Of a stretch of 64,000 nt of DNA, positions 1-11,604 are shown piece by piece (within the stretch, counting starts at the first letter, position 1; each line of letters starts with the position of its first letter). Below the pieces are notes generated by a model. The model saw only the letters and a program-made list of their open reading frames with translations. It was not told the origin of the DNA and searched no databases. The DNA is taken from assembly GCF_035974275.1 (NCBI RefSeq), contig NZ_CP142422.1, positions 1,860,001 through 1,924,000 of the forward strand. The letters run 5' to 3'. This DNA is from Chryseobacterium sp. MYb264. GTDB lineage: Bacteria; Bacteroidota; Bacteroidia; Flavobacteriales; Weeksellaceae. Both the position numbers and the translations under genes were made by a program.

Positions 1-726
1 CCGCCATAATATCCGTTAAAGGAAATTTATCTGAAAACGGCATGATTTCATTACGTTTCACCTCAATAGCAGAGTGAAGCGACAATGCTAATTTCACACG
101 CAATTCGTCATCTGCAAGCATTTTGATCATTTTCGGAATTCCGGATGTGGATACGGTAATTCTTCTCGGCGACATTCCCAAACCTTCCGGCTGGGTAATT
201 TTCCGGATCGCTTCCACCACATTTTTATAATTCATCATCGGCTCTCCCATTCCCATAAAAACGATATTGGAAAGCGGTCTGTTGAAATACATTTTACTCT
301 GGCTGTCAATTAAAGCCACCTGATCTACGATTTCCGCCACTTCAAGATTTCTCATTCTTTTGAGTCTTGCCGTTGCACAGAATTCGCAGTTTAATGAACA
401 CCCCACCTGCGAAGAAACACAAGCTGTAGTTCTCGTTTCTGTAGGAATTAAGACAGATTCTACCAATAATCCGTCATGAAGTTTCACTCCGTTTTTAATG
501 GTTCCGTCTGAACTTTTCTGAAGCAAATCTACAGAAACAGGGTTAATAGTATACTCTTCTGCAATTCTTTCGCGAAGAGGTTTCGAAAGATTCGTCATTT
601 CATCAATCGAATGGAGGTTTTTACTCCACAGCCAATCATAAACCTGTTTCGCACGAAACGGTTTTTCTCCCAAAGACACAAAATAGTCTTTAAGCTGATC
701 TAGTGATAAAGTACGGATATCTTTCA
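1..726 (-). CDS. rlmN: 23S rRNA (adenine-C2)-methyltransferase RlmN, C-terminus cut by window edge
   Basis: Radical-SAM enzyme that methylates C2 of A2503 in 23S rRNA and A37 of some tRNAs. I translated it from the minus strand: it starts with MKDIRTLSLDQLKDYF at 726 and stays open to base 1, so about 242 N-terminal residues are present of a usual ~345. The N-terminal RNA-binding region (KPFRAKQVYDWLW) is followed by the radical-SAM cysteine cluster CSLNCEFC and the FMGMGEP segment typical of RlmN/Cfr. The RlmN assignment over Cfr rests on overall resemblance and housekeeping context; the second catalytic Cys lies outside the window. It sits 72 bp downstream of queA on the same strand, so the two may be co-transcribed. 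Confidence 0.95.
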
Positions 727-798
727 TTGTAAGATTGTAGATTTCAGGTTTCAGGTCGCAGGTAACTACTACCTGCAACCTTTTACCTTATATCTTTT

Positions 799-1848
799 TT
801 AAAGAATTAACATTGCATCTCCGTAAGAGTAGAATTTATACTTCTCTTTTACGGCTTCTTCGTAAGCATGCATTACGAAATCTCTTCCTGCAAACGCTGC
901 AATCATCATAATTAATGTAGATTTTGGCGTGTGGAAGTTGGTGATCATTGTGTTGGCAACTCCGAAATCGTGAGGCGGATAAATGAATTTGTTTGTCCAT
1001 CCCTGGAATGCAGAAATTTTCTTATTTGAAGAAACCGAAGTTTCAATCGCTCTCATGGTAGTAGTACCGACAGCGCAAACTCTTCTGTTTTCCTGAACCG
1101 CTTTATTGATAATCTCAGCATTTTTCTCGTCGATGATGATCTCTTCAGATTCCATTTTGTGTTTAGAAAGATCTTCTACCTCAATTGGGTTGAAAGTTCC
1201 TAAACCAACGTGAAGGGTAACTTCAGCAAAATCGATTCCTTTGATCTCCAATCTCTTCATCAAATGCTTAGAGAAGTGTAAACCAGCAGTTGGCGCAGCT
1301 ACAGCTCCTTCTATTTTAGCATAGATCGTTTGGTATCTCTCAGCATCTTCCGGCTCTACATCTCTTTTGATATATTTAGGAAGCGGAGTTTCTCCTAATT
1401 CTTTTAATTTTGATCTGAATTCTTCATAAGAACCATCAAATAAGAATCTCAAAGTTCTACCTCTTGATGTTGTATTATCGATAACTTCTGCTACCAAAGA
1501 TTCATCTTCAGTAAAGAATAATTTGTTACCAATTCTGATTTTTCTTGCAGGATCTACCAAAACGTCCCAAACACGAGTTTCTTTATCAAGCTCTCTCAAC
1601 AAGAAAACCTCAATTTTAGCTCCTGTTTTTTCTTTGTTTCCATACAAACGAGCAGGGAAAACCTTAGTATTATTAAAGATGAATAGATCTTTCTCGTCGA
1701 AATAATCAACCACATCTTTGAATAATTTGTGCTCAATTGTTTGAGTTTTACGGTCAAGAACCATTAATCTTGCTTCGTCTCTGTGCTCAGAAGGGTGTTC
1801 TGCTAGTAATTCTGCAGGAAGGTCGAAATTAAAATCGGATGTCTTCAT
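799..1848 (-). CDS. queA: S-adenosylmethionine:tRNA ribosyltransferase-isomerase QueA
   Basis: Transfers and isomerises the ribosyl moiety of SAM onto 7-aminomethyl-7-deazaguanine in tRNA, giving epoxyqueuosine in the queuosine pathway; cytoplasmic. The protein has 349 residues, matching the family's usual ~340-360. Recognisable family segments are the N-terminal [12 protein letters not shown], the central [10 protein letters not shown] motif, the [10 protein letters not shown] segment, [11 protein letters not shown] and the C-terminal [19 protein letters not shown]. It is transcribed toward rlmN, with 72 bp between them. A short spacer of 174 bp separates its start from the divergent AIM24-family gene, so promoters for both must lie in that gap. 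Confidence 0.97.
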   Translation of the reverse strand: MKTSDFNFDLPAELLAEHPSEHRDEARLMVLDRKTQTIEHKLFKDVVDYFDEKDLFIFNNTKVFPARLYGNKEKTGAKIEVFLLRELDKETRVWDVLVDPARKIRIGNKLFFTEDESLVAEVIDNTTSRGRTLRFLFDGSYEEFRSKLKELGETPLPKYIKRDVEPEDAERYQTIYAKIEGAVAAPTAGLHFSKHLMKRLEIKGIDFAEVTLHVGLGTFNPIEVEDLSKHKMESEEIIIDEKNAEIINKAVQENRRVCAVGTTTMRAIETSVSSNKKISAFQGWTNKFIYPPHDFGVANTMITNFHTPKSTLIMMIAAFAGRDFVMHAYEEAVKEKYKFYSYGDAMLIL

Positions 1849-2022
1849 TTTTTAAATTACGGTTTAAAAATTATAAATTACAAGGTGTAATTTTCGAGGT
1901 GCAAATATACGACATTCAATACCCCTTTGTCAAGTATTATTTAACATAAATAAAAAACCGTGATATTACGGTACTTTTCAACGCCCAAAAAAACTATTTT
2001 TGAGACAGAAAATTTTACACTT

Positions 2023-2715
2023 ATGAGCAAATATTCAATCGAATCATTCGTAAACGAAACAAAAGAAAATCCACAAAAAAGAGATTATTTTGAACTGGAA
2101 AAGCCTGCTTTACTGGAAATTAATCTCAACAACCAATATGTCTGGACGAAAACCGGAAGTATGGTAAGCTACATCGGAGATATAAAATTCGAAAGGCAGG
2201 GAATGCTTGCCGGTGGATTGGGAAATTTGTTGAAAAAAGCAATCAGCGGAGAAGGTGCAAAGCTGATGAAAGCGGAAGGAACCGGGAAATTGTATGTTGC
2301 CGACGAAGGTAAAAAAGTAAGAATTCTTTATTTAAATAACGAATCTGTTTGTGTAAACGGAAACGATGTTTTAGCACACGAGCAAAGCATAAAAAGTGAT
2401 ATTACGATGCTAAAAAGCATTGCCGGAGTAATGTCTGGCGGACTTTTCCAGGTAAAGCTTTCCGGAACAGGACACATCGCGATCACTACTCACGGTGAAC
2501 CATTGACATTGATGGTAACTCCGGACAGCCCGGTTTTCACAGATCCAAATGCAACCGTTGCTTGGTCTGGAAATTTAAGTCCGGAACTGAAAACCAACGT
2601 TTCTCTTAAAAGTTTAATAGGAAGAGGAAGCGGTGAAGAATTCCAAATGAAGTTTTCTGGGAACGGTTGGGTGCTTATTCAGCCGTATGAAGAGGTTTAC
2701 AGACTAGAAAAGTAA
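2023..2715 (+). CDS. AIM24 family protein of unknown function
   Basis: Belongs to the AIM24/DUF124 family, a beta-rich fold found in bacteria and in a mitochondrial biogenesis protein; the bacterial role is not established. I chose the ATG at 2023 (MSKYSIESFVNETKE), giving 230 residues, because the longer frame from 1960 adds 21 residues with no family character. Family-like features are the glycine-rich segment GGLGNLLKKAISGEG around residues 66-80, the GTGKLYVAD segment and the later repeat-like FSGNGWVLIQP near the C-terminus. There is no signal peptide. It stands alone between divergent queA and the GH109 operon and is followed by a good terminator hairpin. Confidence 0.8.
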   Translation: MSKYSIESFVNETKENPQKRDYFELEKPALLEINLNNQYVWTKTGSMVSYIGDIKFERQGMLAGGLGNLLKKAISGEGAKLMKAEGTGKLYVADEGKKVRILYLNNESVCVNGNDVLAHEQSIKSDITMLKSIAGVMSGGLFQVKLSGTGHIAITTHGEPLTLMVTPDSPVFTDPNATVAWSGNLSPELKTNVSLKSLIGRGSGEEFQMKFSGNGWVLIQPYEEVYRLEK

Positions 2716-2731
2716 TTTATTTTTATCATAG

Positions 2732-2768
2732 AAAAGACTATTTCACCCTAGAAATGGTCTTTTTTTTA
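2732..2768 (+). terminator. Rho-independent terminator after the AIM24-family gene
   Basis: Stem AAAGAC-ATTTC pairs with GAAAT-GTCTTT around a short CACCCTA loop, with one mismatch, followed by a run of eight T. It starts 17 bp after the stop codon at 2715. Confidence 0.8.
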
Positions 2769-2868
2769 TTTTAAAATGTAAATATTTTATATATAAAAAG
2801 TAATTTATTCAACTTTATTCACATTTCTGTTTCGATAACAATATTTCAATATCTTTATTAAAAATTAA

Positions 2869-5151
<2,283 letters not shown>

Positions 5152-5161
<10 letters not shown>

Positions 5162-6189
5162 AGAATATTGTTCAAGAATTCACTGATACAGAAAATTATA
5201 CCATCACTCCAATTACAAACGGAATGATTAATTCAACTTATCTTCTCGAAAACAACGATAAAAAGGAGAAATATATTCTCCAAAAGATTAATATTCACAT
5301 TTTTAAAGATCCGAAAATCATTATTGATAATCATTTAAAGATCAATTCTCTGCTTGGAAAAAGTAATTATCAACTTGAAATGGTAAATCCAATTCATTCT
5401 ATTTCCAACAAATATTTGGTTCAAAATGAAAATTCAGAAATCTGGAGAATGCTAAGCTTTATTGAAAACAGTAAAACATTTTTAAAAGTTCCTGATCTGA
5501 AAACGGCTTATGAAGCGGCAAAAACATTTGGTTATTTTTTAGATATCATTAATTCTGAACCTATTTTAAGTTTACAAGAAACGCTTCCTGACTTCATCAA
5601 TTTTGAAAAAAGAATTAATGATTACAAAAATGCATTACAAAATACTTCACAAGATTTAGCAAAAACGGCCGATCAAGAAATTAAATATATTAATCAATTA
5701 TTAGAATTACCTGAAAAATGGATTGAAATGGAAAAGAATCATCTTCTTCCAAAGAGAATTATCCACGCAGATCCTAAAATCAGTAATATTTTGTTTGATC
5801 AAAATGACAATCCTCTGGCTGTCATTGATCTCGATACCACAATGATTTCTACAATTTTGTATGACTTTGGAGATATGATTCGTTCTTACACGAATAAGAC
5901 CGATGAAGATCAAGGTAATTCTGAAAATAATTTTGATTCTGAAATTTACAAGGCGGTAAAAGATGGATTTCTATTTCATTTAAAAGAAAAATTAACAACA
6001 CTTGAAACGGAAAATTTGAATTATGCTGCGCAAGTGGTAATTTATATTCAGGCAGTGCGATTTTTAACGGATTATCTGAATGGAAATATTTATTATTCAA
6101 CACAATATCCTGAACATAATTTGGATAGAACGAAAAATCAACTGATGCTTTTGAGAGGATTGAGGGAATATTTGAATGATACTTTATAA
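5152..6189 (+). CDS. NahK-like N-acetylhexosamine 1-kinase (APH-fold phosphotransferase)
   Basis: 345-residue APH/choline-kinase-fold protein resembling the N-acetylhexosamine 1-kinase of the bifidobacterial lacto-N-biose/galacto-N-biose pathway, which phosphorylates GalNAc and GlcNAc at C1 using ATP. Near the N-terminus, GMINSTYLLENNDKKEKYIL followed by QKIN mirrors the GHINTTYLV..YILQQMN region of NahK. The catalytic loop is RIIHADPKISNILFD (HxD...N) around residues 203-217, and the metal-binding VIDLDTTM and YDFGDMIRS segments follow. It overlaps the upstream nucleotidyltransferase by 10 bp (ATGGAATTAA carries both stop and start). No galE or lacto-N-biose phosphorylase is nearby, so the pathway would be hydrolytic rather than phosphorolytic. 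Confidence 0.83.
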
Positions 6190-6325
6190 ATGCTTCGACT
6201 GTGCTCATCATGACACGGCGAATACTAACTGGTTTTTGATGTCTCTCGCAGATTTAGCAGATTACGCAGATCTTTTTAGTTTTAATTATTTTTAATCATC
6301 TGTTGAATTCGCGAGTAAATATAAT

Positions 6326-6814
6326 TTATAAAAACTTTAAAATAGCCTTCCATTCCTCCAGCTTTTTTTCAAAGGAAATTGTATGTAGTGGGCTTGTCGA
6401 CGGCAAAACATAAAAAGGAATTTTAAAATCTTTCCCTAATACTTTCTGTAAATTTTTAAATGATTTTCCGCCATTGCAAAAGATGGTTTGTATGTTGGGA
6501 AACTCTTCTAATAGTTCAGCAATTTGGTTTGCTTCTTCATTTTTGATCTCGGAATCTAAACTCCCTTTTCTTTCACAAGAATCAATTACATCCCAAAGCG
6601 CAATATTATGTTTCTTTAAGATACTAAGCCTTTCCTCATAATCTTCGGTAAAATTTTCATTAAACAATTCAAAAATAATTTTCCAGAATTTATTTTGTGG
6701 ATGAGCGTAATATTGTTGCTTTTCTAAAGATTTCGCACCGGGAATTGATCCTAATATGATAATTTTAGAATCATTATCGATAATCGGTGGAAAGGAGAAT
6801 ATTCTGTTTTGCAT
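6326..6814 (-). CDS. DNA-deoxyinosine glycosylase (uracil-DNA glycosylase superfamily)
   Basis: Base-excision repair enzyme of 162 residues, the usual size for the hypoxanthine-DNA glycosylase branch (family 6) of the UDG superfamily, which removes deaminated adenine from DNA. The signature is IILGSIPGAKSLEKQQYYAH followed by PQNKFW around residues 19-44, where the YYxxPxNxFW stretch supplies the active-site region of this branch. A second conserved stretch is IALWDVIDSCERKGSLDSEI, and VLPSTSPLHT is the late substrate-contacting segment. It is a single gene with repeats on its upstream side and no obvious operon partner. Confidence 0.88.
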   Translation of the reverse strand: MQNRIFSFPPIIDNDSKIIILGSIPGAKSLEKQQYYAHPQNKFWKIIFELFNENFTEDYEERLSILKKHNIALWDVIDSCERKGSLDSEIKNEEANQIAELLEEFPNIQTIFCNGGKSFKNLQKVLGKDFKIPFYVLPSTSPLHTISFEKKLEEWKAILKFL

Positions 6815-6830
6815 GAGTCCAATTTATTTT

Positions 6831-6879
6831 GGCTAAAGCCATTGAAATACTATAAACAAAAAGCGGGCTAAAGCCCGCT
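6831..6879. repeat. Paired GGCTAAAGCC palindrome element
   Basis: A palindrome GGCTAAAGCC (6831-6840) is followed 21 bp later by a longer one, AGCGGGCTAAAGCCCGCT (6862-6879), and then by CCTATTGATAG. The same arrangement occurs at 60289-60338, which makes this a dispersed REP-like hairpin element of this genome. Confidence 0.6.
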
Positions 6880-6923
6880 CCTATTGATAGATCTGAATCG
6901 TTTTTACATTATGATAAACTTTT

Positions 6924-6981
6924 AAACCACCCCGTCAAAAATTCTTACGAATTTTCGCCACTCCTCCAAAGGAGGGGAATT
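6924..6981. repeat. Solo arm of a foldback repeat
   Basis: About 58 bp beginning AAACCACCCCGTCAAAAATT and ending in GGAGGGGAATT. It closely matches the right arm (26479-26534) of the foldback element near 26.4 kb, but here no left arm is present. Confidence 0.6.
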
Positions 6982-6989
6982 GTTGATGG

Positions 6990-8984
6990 TTACAAAGTTT
7001 CTTTTAACCAGTCAAAGAATTCTCTTTGCCAAACTAAACCGTTTTGTGGATGCAAAACCCAGTGATTTTCGTTCGGGAAGTATACTAATTTTGATTTCAA
7101 GCCTCTTAATTTAGCAGCTTGGAAAGCTTCCTGACCTTGTTCATAAGGAACTCTGAAGTCAATTCCACCTTGAACGATCATAATTGGCTTGTTCCATTTA
7201 TCTACAAAATTACTTGGATTAAATTCTGTATATGCTTTTGGAAGCGGCTTTTCCCATGGAGAACCTAAATCCCAGTTCGCAAACCAAAGTTCTTCCGTTG
7301 TCAAATACCAAGATTTCATATCAAATAATCCATCATGAGCAATAAACGTTTTGAATCTGTTTTCGTGAATTCCAGCTAACATAAATACGCTGTATCCTCC
7401 ATAACTTGCACCAACAGCCGCTACTCTTTCCCCATCAACATATGGTAAAGTTTTAGCATAATCCGTTGCTGCCAGATAATCTCTCATCGGCTGGCCACCC
7501 CAATCTCTTGAGATTTCTTCATTCCATTTTGTTCCCCAACCCGGCATTCCGCGACGGTTTGGTGCCACCACGATATATCCGTTGGCTGCCATCAAAGCAA
7601 AATTCCATCTTACGCTGAAAAATTGAGTCAATGCAGATTGAGGACCTCCCTGGCAATATACAAGAGTCGGATATTTTTTATTCGGATCGAAGTTTGGCGG
7701 ATAGTGGAACCAAACACCCATTTCTTTTCCGTCCGAAGTTTTTACCATTTTCAACTCAGATTTTCCCTGAGCTAAATTCGCATATACTTCTTTATTAGCC
7801 TCTGTAACCTGCTTCATTTCACCATTTTTGATGTTTACAGAGAAGATATCTGTAGCATGATTGACATCAGTTCTTCCTACTAAAAGGGTATTTTTCTGAT
7901 CAGCAAAAATTTCATTCACATCAAAATCACCTTTTGTAATTTGCTGAACTTTAGCATTTTTAGCATCTAAAGAAAAAAGTTGCTTTGTTCCTCTGGAAGC
8001 CGCTGTAAAATAGATCGTTTTTGAATCTCCACCCCAGAAAACATCTCCGGAAACGCTTTCGTCCCAAGCAGCCGTAAGATTTGTTGTTTTCCCAGATTTC
8101 CAATCCATGATTTTTACATCATTTTTATCTGCTTCATAACCGTCTCTCGCCATACTTTGCCAGATCAGTGATTTTCCGTCAGGACTGAATTTTGGATTTA
8201 CATCGTATCCTTTATTGGTTTCAGTTAAATTTTTTGTTGCACCTGAAGCTAGGTCGTAAGCAAAAATATCTGTGTTCGTGCTTGTAGAATATGCTGCACC
8301 ACTTTTAGGTTTTGTAACATATAAAAGCTGTGCAGAATCCGGGCTCCAGATGAAATCTTCGGTTCCACCAAAAGGTCTTTGCGGAGAATCCCACATTTTC
8401 CCTTCCAACAAATCTTTTGCTGAATCTACAGCCGCTGAAGTATTTACCACAAAAACATGGTTGTATTTCCCTTCGTTAAAGTAATCCCAGTGTCTGTGGT
8501 TCAAATCGGTATATACCTGAGCTGTCGTTTTTGGAGTATCAGAGAATTTGTCTTTCCCCATTACTTTTTCCACTAAAACCTGCTTGCTGAAAGCAATCTT
8601 TTTCCCGTCCGGAGAAATTACGATATTATCAGCATCACCGATTGTATAAAACTCAGACCAAGTTTTTCCGTTGTTTTTTGACAAGAAAATTTTATCGCCT
8701 TCCTGAGCATAAATTCCGTTTTTATCCCACTGGATAAGGGCTTTTTTACCGAAATCTACTTTGGTAGACTGGTTATTAAGAACATTTAAGAAATAGTTCT
8801 CACTTTTTGTTTTCTCGGTTTTCAGATCCGTTTGTCCCACTTTGTAAATAAGCGAAGACTGATCTGGTGAAACTGCCTGTACTCCCACTTTCTTCAAAGT
8901 CCATAGGATCTCAGGCGTCATTAACTGTTGTGCATTCATTAAAAACGGAGCTGCCAAAGCCAGCAGACTGTACTTAAGTTTCAT
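6990..8984 (-). CDS. S9 family peptidase, dipeptidyl-peptidase 5-like, secreted
   Basis: 664-residue prolyl-oligopeptidase-family serine peptidase resembling DPP5 of Porphyromonas gingivalis, which releases dipeptides from the N-termini of peptides in the periplasm. Residues 1-18 (MKLKYSLLALAAPFLMNA) are a signal peptide ending before QQ. Residues ~40-400 form a beta-propeller with repeated WSPD/FSPDG/SPDGKK segments. The alpha/beta hydrolase domain follows, with predicted triad Ser527 (GASYGGYS), Asp609 (QGGIDFRVP) and His641 (NENHWVLHP). It is a single gene; the substrate preference is taken from the family and not visible in the sequence. Confidence 0.87.
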   Translation of the reverse strand: MKLKYSLLALAAPFLMNAQQLMTPEILWTLKKVGVQAVSPDQSSLIYKVGQTDLKTEKTKSENYFLNVLNNQSTKVDFGKKALIQWDKNGIYAQEGDKIFLSKNNGKTWSEFYTIGDADNIVISPDGKKIAFSKQVLVEKVMGKDKFSDTPKTTAQVYTDLNHRHWDYFNEGKYNHVFVVNTSAAVDSAKDLLEGKMWDSPQRPFGGTEDFIWSPDSAQLLYVTKPKSGAAYSTSTNTDIFAYDLASGATKNLTETNKGYDVNPKFSPDGKSLIWQSMARDGYEADKNDVKIMDWKSGKTTNLTAAWDESVSGDVFWGGDSKTIYFTAASRGTKQLFSLDAKNAKVQQITKGDFDVNEIFADQKNTLLVGRTDVNHATDIFSVNIKNGEMKQVTEANKEVYANLAQGKSELKMVKTSDGKEMGVWFHYPPNFDPNKKYPTLVYCQGGPQSALTQFFSVRWNFALMAANGYIVVAPNRRGMPGWGTKWNEEISRDWGGQPMRDYLAATDYAKTLPYVDGERVAAVGASYGGYSVFMLAGIHENRFKTFIAHDGLFDMKSWYLTTEELWFANWDLGSPWEKPLPKAYTEFNPSNFVDKWNKPIMIVQGGIDFRVPYEQGQEAFQAAKLRGLKSKLVYFPNENHWVLHPQNGLVWQREFFDWLKETL

Positions 8985-9117
8985 ATATAAAAATTCATTT
9001 TTAACGGAGTAAGAAATCGGGCTGATTTCTACTATTCCAATTTAATTTCAAAGATTGCCAAAGTTAATTATTTAAAATAGAAACCCTATGGTGATTTAAC
9101 AATAATCTTATCAAACA

Positions 9118-9150
9118 AAAATCCATCAATTAAAAACTGATGGATTTTCT
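9118..9150 (-). terminator. Terminator downstream of the small membrane protein gene
   Basis: Perfect stem AATCCATCA / TGATGGATT with a nine-base loop and A/T runs on both sides. It lies between the holin-like gene and the start of the S9 peptidase gene, 28 bp past the stop at 9179, so it can terminate minus-strand transcription. Confidence 0.7.
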
Positions 9151-9178
9151 ATAATTTGATATGAAGTTTTCTGTTTGG

Positions 9179-9523
9179 TTAATCTCCGTCCGAAAACATA
9201 GAATTGGCAAGAGACGTAATGATGGAAAGCAAAATACTAAAGATAAATGCCCACCAGAAGCCGTCTACCGTCATACTGTCTATAAAATAATCTGCAATTA
9301 AAATGATGATTGCATTAATGACCAATGCGAAAAATCCTAATGTAATGATCGTTAACGGTAAACCGAAAAGGCTTAAAACCGGTTTTACAATTAAATTCAG
9401 AATTCCTAAAACGATGGCAAAAATAATTGCTGTCGAGAAACCAACAAAATGGACTCCCGGTAAAATTTTAGTTAAAAGAAACGCAACGATTGCGGTAATA
9501 AGTAGTCGAAGAATCAAGTTCAT
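9179..9523 (-). CDS. Small integral membrane protein of the phage-holin-4 superfamily
   Basis: 114 residues with about four hydrophobic helices (roughly residues 3-20, 28-50, 55-77 and 86-108). It matches the small bacterial membrane proteins often called phage holin family IV or YvlD-like, for example FAIVLGILNLIVKPVLSLFG followed by LPLTIITLGFFALVINAI. These are usually stand-alone chromosomal genes; there is no endolysin or other phage gene near it, so a lytic role is unlikely. Its real function is unknown. Confidence 0.8.
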   Translation of the reverse strand: MNLILRLLITAIVAFLLTKILPGVHFVGFSTAIIFAIVLGILNLIVKPVLSLFGLPLTIITLGFFALVINAIIILIADYFIDSMTVDGFWWAFIFSILLSIITSLANSMFSDGD

Positions 9524-9737
9524 AATGATTGATTTTTTTAATGTTTATAGGACTTACCGTGCAAAAGGTATTCCAAATTTCACTTAAATAATGAGAACAG
9601 TGGCCGTAAGCGAAAATATTTATTAGCCACGAATGCTCGAATGATGATTCCTTTTATTTTGTGTAGATGGCATGGATTTTCACAGGTGATGATTTTGATT
9701 TTGTAAAATTCCCAAATATCTTAATTTACGGCCCTCT

Positions 9738-9886
9738 ACCCTAGCCCGGATTGCAGCGTTTACCCCGCAACTGGGTTTGATAGGTTGAGAGAAGGAGGGT
9801 TTGAGGGTTGCGCGCGCCGGAAAGGTTTGGGGTGAGGAGTATGAGCGGAAAGCCGGAAACAGCTCCAAAAAAAGAGATGAACTGGA
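9738..9886 (+). ncRNA. Flavo-1-like structured RNA/repeat, 5' part (interrupted by an IS)
   Basis: Contains CCTAGCCCGGATTGCAGCG (9739-9757), a variable GC-rich centre, then GAGCGGAAAGCCGGAAACAG followed by CTCC near 9843-9866. The same outer blocks occur at 47104-47200 (CCTAGCCCTGATAGGAACG ... GGATAGCAGGAAAAAGCT). If the IS at 9887-11629 and one copy of its duplication are removed, CTCC...GGAGCC plus a T run (11638-11650) closes a terminator-like hairpin. It resembles what I remember of the Flavo-1 RNA motif; that identity is from memory and not confirmed. Confidence 0.45.
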
Positions 9887-9949
9887 GAGGGCACTGAAAA
9901 ACCCCGTTCATATAGAATTACCAATTGATTTGGAGTTAGAATTAAGAGT

Positions 9950-9985
9950 TTATTACGAAAATTAAACCTTCGTAATAAGCTTTTT
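9950..9985 (+). terminator. Terminator-like hairpin at the left end of the IS
   Basis: Perfect 10-bp stem TTATTACGAA (9950-9959) / TTCGTAATAA (9969-9978) followed by GCTTTTTTTC. It would stop plus-strand readthrough entering the element from the left. Confidence 0.6.
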
Positions 9986-10080
9986 TTCTTTTTTTCAGTA
10001 TCAAATTTTTGAGGTTTAACGGGATTGATATTGCGCCACGCCTGCGATGTTTATAAAAGACGGAGTATAGATCGATTTCT

Positions 10081-11529
10081 CTATATTAATTTCAGGATTC
10101 TCTTCAAATTGACAGTGAAAATAGCCATTGCACCCTGCATTTGCATATTTTCAATACCATTTGCAATCGCCCTGTCGTAGCCGTGTACGTTTTTAAGCTC
10201 GCTGTTTTTGGCTTCGATTTTATAGCGGTGTTTCGATTTTTCTTTGTAATAATCGCTTTCCTGAAAAATCATTTGCTCCTTATGTAAGTCTGATTTTATG
10301 GAAACCGAATAAGTTTTAGATTTTGCTCCTTCTTTATAACATCCTTCTTTTAATGGGCAAACCTTGCATTTTTCAATATCAAAATAATAGGTATCCACTT
10401 GATTTCCGCCTACGTGTTTCTTCCCGCCACGAGCTTTGCGAATCGCCAAATGCCCTGCAGGACACACAAAACGGTCGGCATCTTTATTGTAATCAAAACG
10501 GTCTTCATCTTTTCGAAAACCCTGGGTGATGGAAGGATTAAGTCTGGCTACTATTTTAATATTTTGTTCGCCCGCAATTTTCAGATTTTCTTTTCCGCTG
10601 TAAGCAGCGTCACCAATGATGGCATCTACCTCCATCCCGTTGTCCTGGCTCATCTGCAGTAATTTTGGCAGTTCCGGGCCGTCGCCTTTTTCTCCCGAAG
10701 TTACCACGGCCGCCGTAATAATCCGCTCTTCGCTCATCGCCAAGTGCGTTTTGTATCCGAAAAAAGAACTGTCAGCCGATTTGTGACCCGTTTTAGCGTC
10801 GGCATCTTTTGAAAAAACCATCTGCTCCCCGGTGTCTCTCACTGTTTCCTTCAAAAGATTCAGCTTCTCCTTTACAGCAGGAATCTCCCTGATAGAAGCT
10901 TCGTTTTCAATGCGTTTTTCGAGTTCTCTGCAATAATCCAATTCTTTGTTTAAATCATTTTCAATATTTTTTGAGGGCATTTTAGTTTTAAATTCTTCAT
11001 CAAACTGATAAACGGTCTTGCGAAGCAGTTTTGAGCGCTCCCGCAATACTTCTATCGTTGAAAAAGGATTGCTCATCGACAAGGTGTGAGTGGCATCTAC
11101 AATGATGGATCTGGATTTGATGATGCCTTTTTCAATCGCAATACTCACGGTTTTACCAATGAGCAAGCTTAAAAGATCACTATCTTTCAAACGCAGTTTT
11201 CTGAATTTTGTAAGGGAACTGGGATTGATTACATCTTCTTCCGGAGTCATATCCAAGAAATATTTAAAGGACATATCATACCGGGAACGCTCTACCACAT
11301 CTACATCAGAAACTGTATAAATACTTTTTAAAAGCAGGTATTTAAACATCCGTACCGGACTTTCAGCATTGCGACCATTGTTTAAGCAGTATTTGCTCAA
11401 AAGCTCATCATAGATGAAAGAAAAATCAATCAGCTCATTAATTTTTCTAAGAAGGTTTTCCTTCGGTACAATTAAATCATACAAACCGGAATAGGCACTC
11501 AACGGAAGTTTTTCTTGCTGTATTAACAT
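10081..11529 (-). CDS. IS1182 family transposase
   Basis: 482-residue DDE transposase. The N-terminal part (YDLIVPKENLLRKINELIDF, then RSRYDMSFKYFLDM) has the DUF772-type helical domain of IS1182/IS5-like transposases. The first catalytic Asp is in SIIVDATHT, the second in AIIGDAAYSGKENL, and the C-terminal Glu region is SKHRYKIEAKNSELKNVHGY. Between the last two lies a cysteine pair region (VCPAGH, CKVCPLKEGCY) typical of the IS1182 group. The frame is intact, so the protein may be active. It fills nearly the whole element. Confidence 0.93.
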   Translation of the reverse strand: MLIQQEKLPLSAYSGLYDLIVPKENLLRKINELIDFSFIYDELLSKYCLNNGRNAESPVRMFKYLLLKSIYTVSDVDVVERSRYDMSFKYFLDMTPEEDVINPSSLTKFRKLRLKDSDLLSLLIGKTVSIAIEKGIIKSRSIIVDATHTLSMSNPFSTIEVLRERSKLLRKTVYQFDEEFKTKMPSKNIENDLNKELDYCRELEKRIENEASIREIPAVKEKLNLLKETVRDTGEQMVFSKDADAKTGHKSADSSFFGYKTHLAMSEERIITAAVVTSGEKGDGPELPKLLQMSQDNGMEVDAIIGDAAYSGKENLKIAGEQNIKIVARLNPSITQGFRKDEDRFDYNKDADRFVCPAGHLAIRKARGGKKHVGGNQVDTYYFDIEKCKVCPLKEGCYKEGAKSKTYSVSIKSDLHKEQMIFQESDYYKEKSKHRYKIEAKNSELKNVHGYDRAIANGIENMQMQGAMAIFTVNLKRILKLI

Positions 11530-11563
11530 TTGCTTTGCTATTGAAATTTACATTGAAGATAAA

Positions 11564-11604
11564 AAAATAAGCAAAACTTTTAAAGTTTTGCTTATTTTTT
11601 TTAA
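11564..11604. terminator. Bidirectional terminator-like hairpin at the right end of the IS
   Basis: AAAAAATAAGCAAAACTTT pairs with its complement through GCTTATTTTTTTT. It lies 35 bp upstream of the transposase start, between the gene and the right IR, and can shield the transposase from readthrough. Confidence 0.6.

Noticed and set aside
727..798. Terminator between queA and rlmN
   Set aside because: A hairpin (CAGGTA/TACCTG) is present but no T run follows on the minus strand, so co-transcription is not excluded.
9179..9523. Prophage remnant suggested by the holin-like protein
   Set aside because: No endolysin, structural or integrase gene lies nearby; this family of small membrane proteins is commonly chromosomal.
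9680..9868. 62-codon minus-strand open frame before the IS
   Set aside because: It coincides with the GC-rich Flavo-1-like element; the coding potential follows from that structured DNA and not from a protein.
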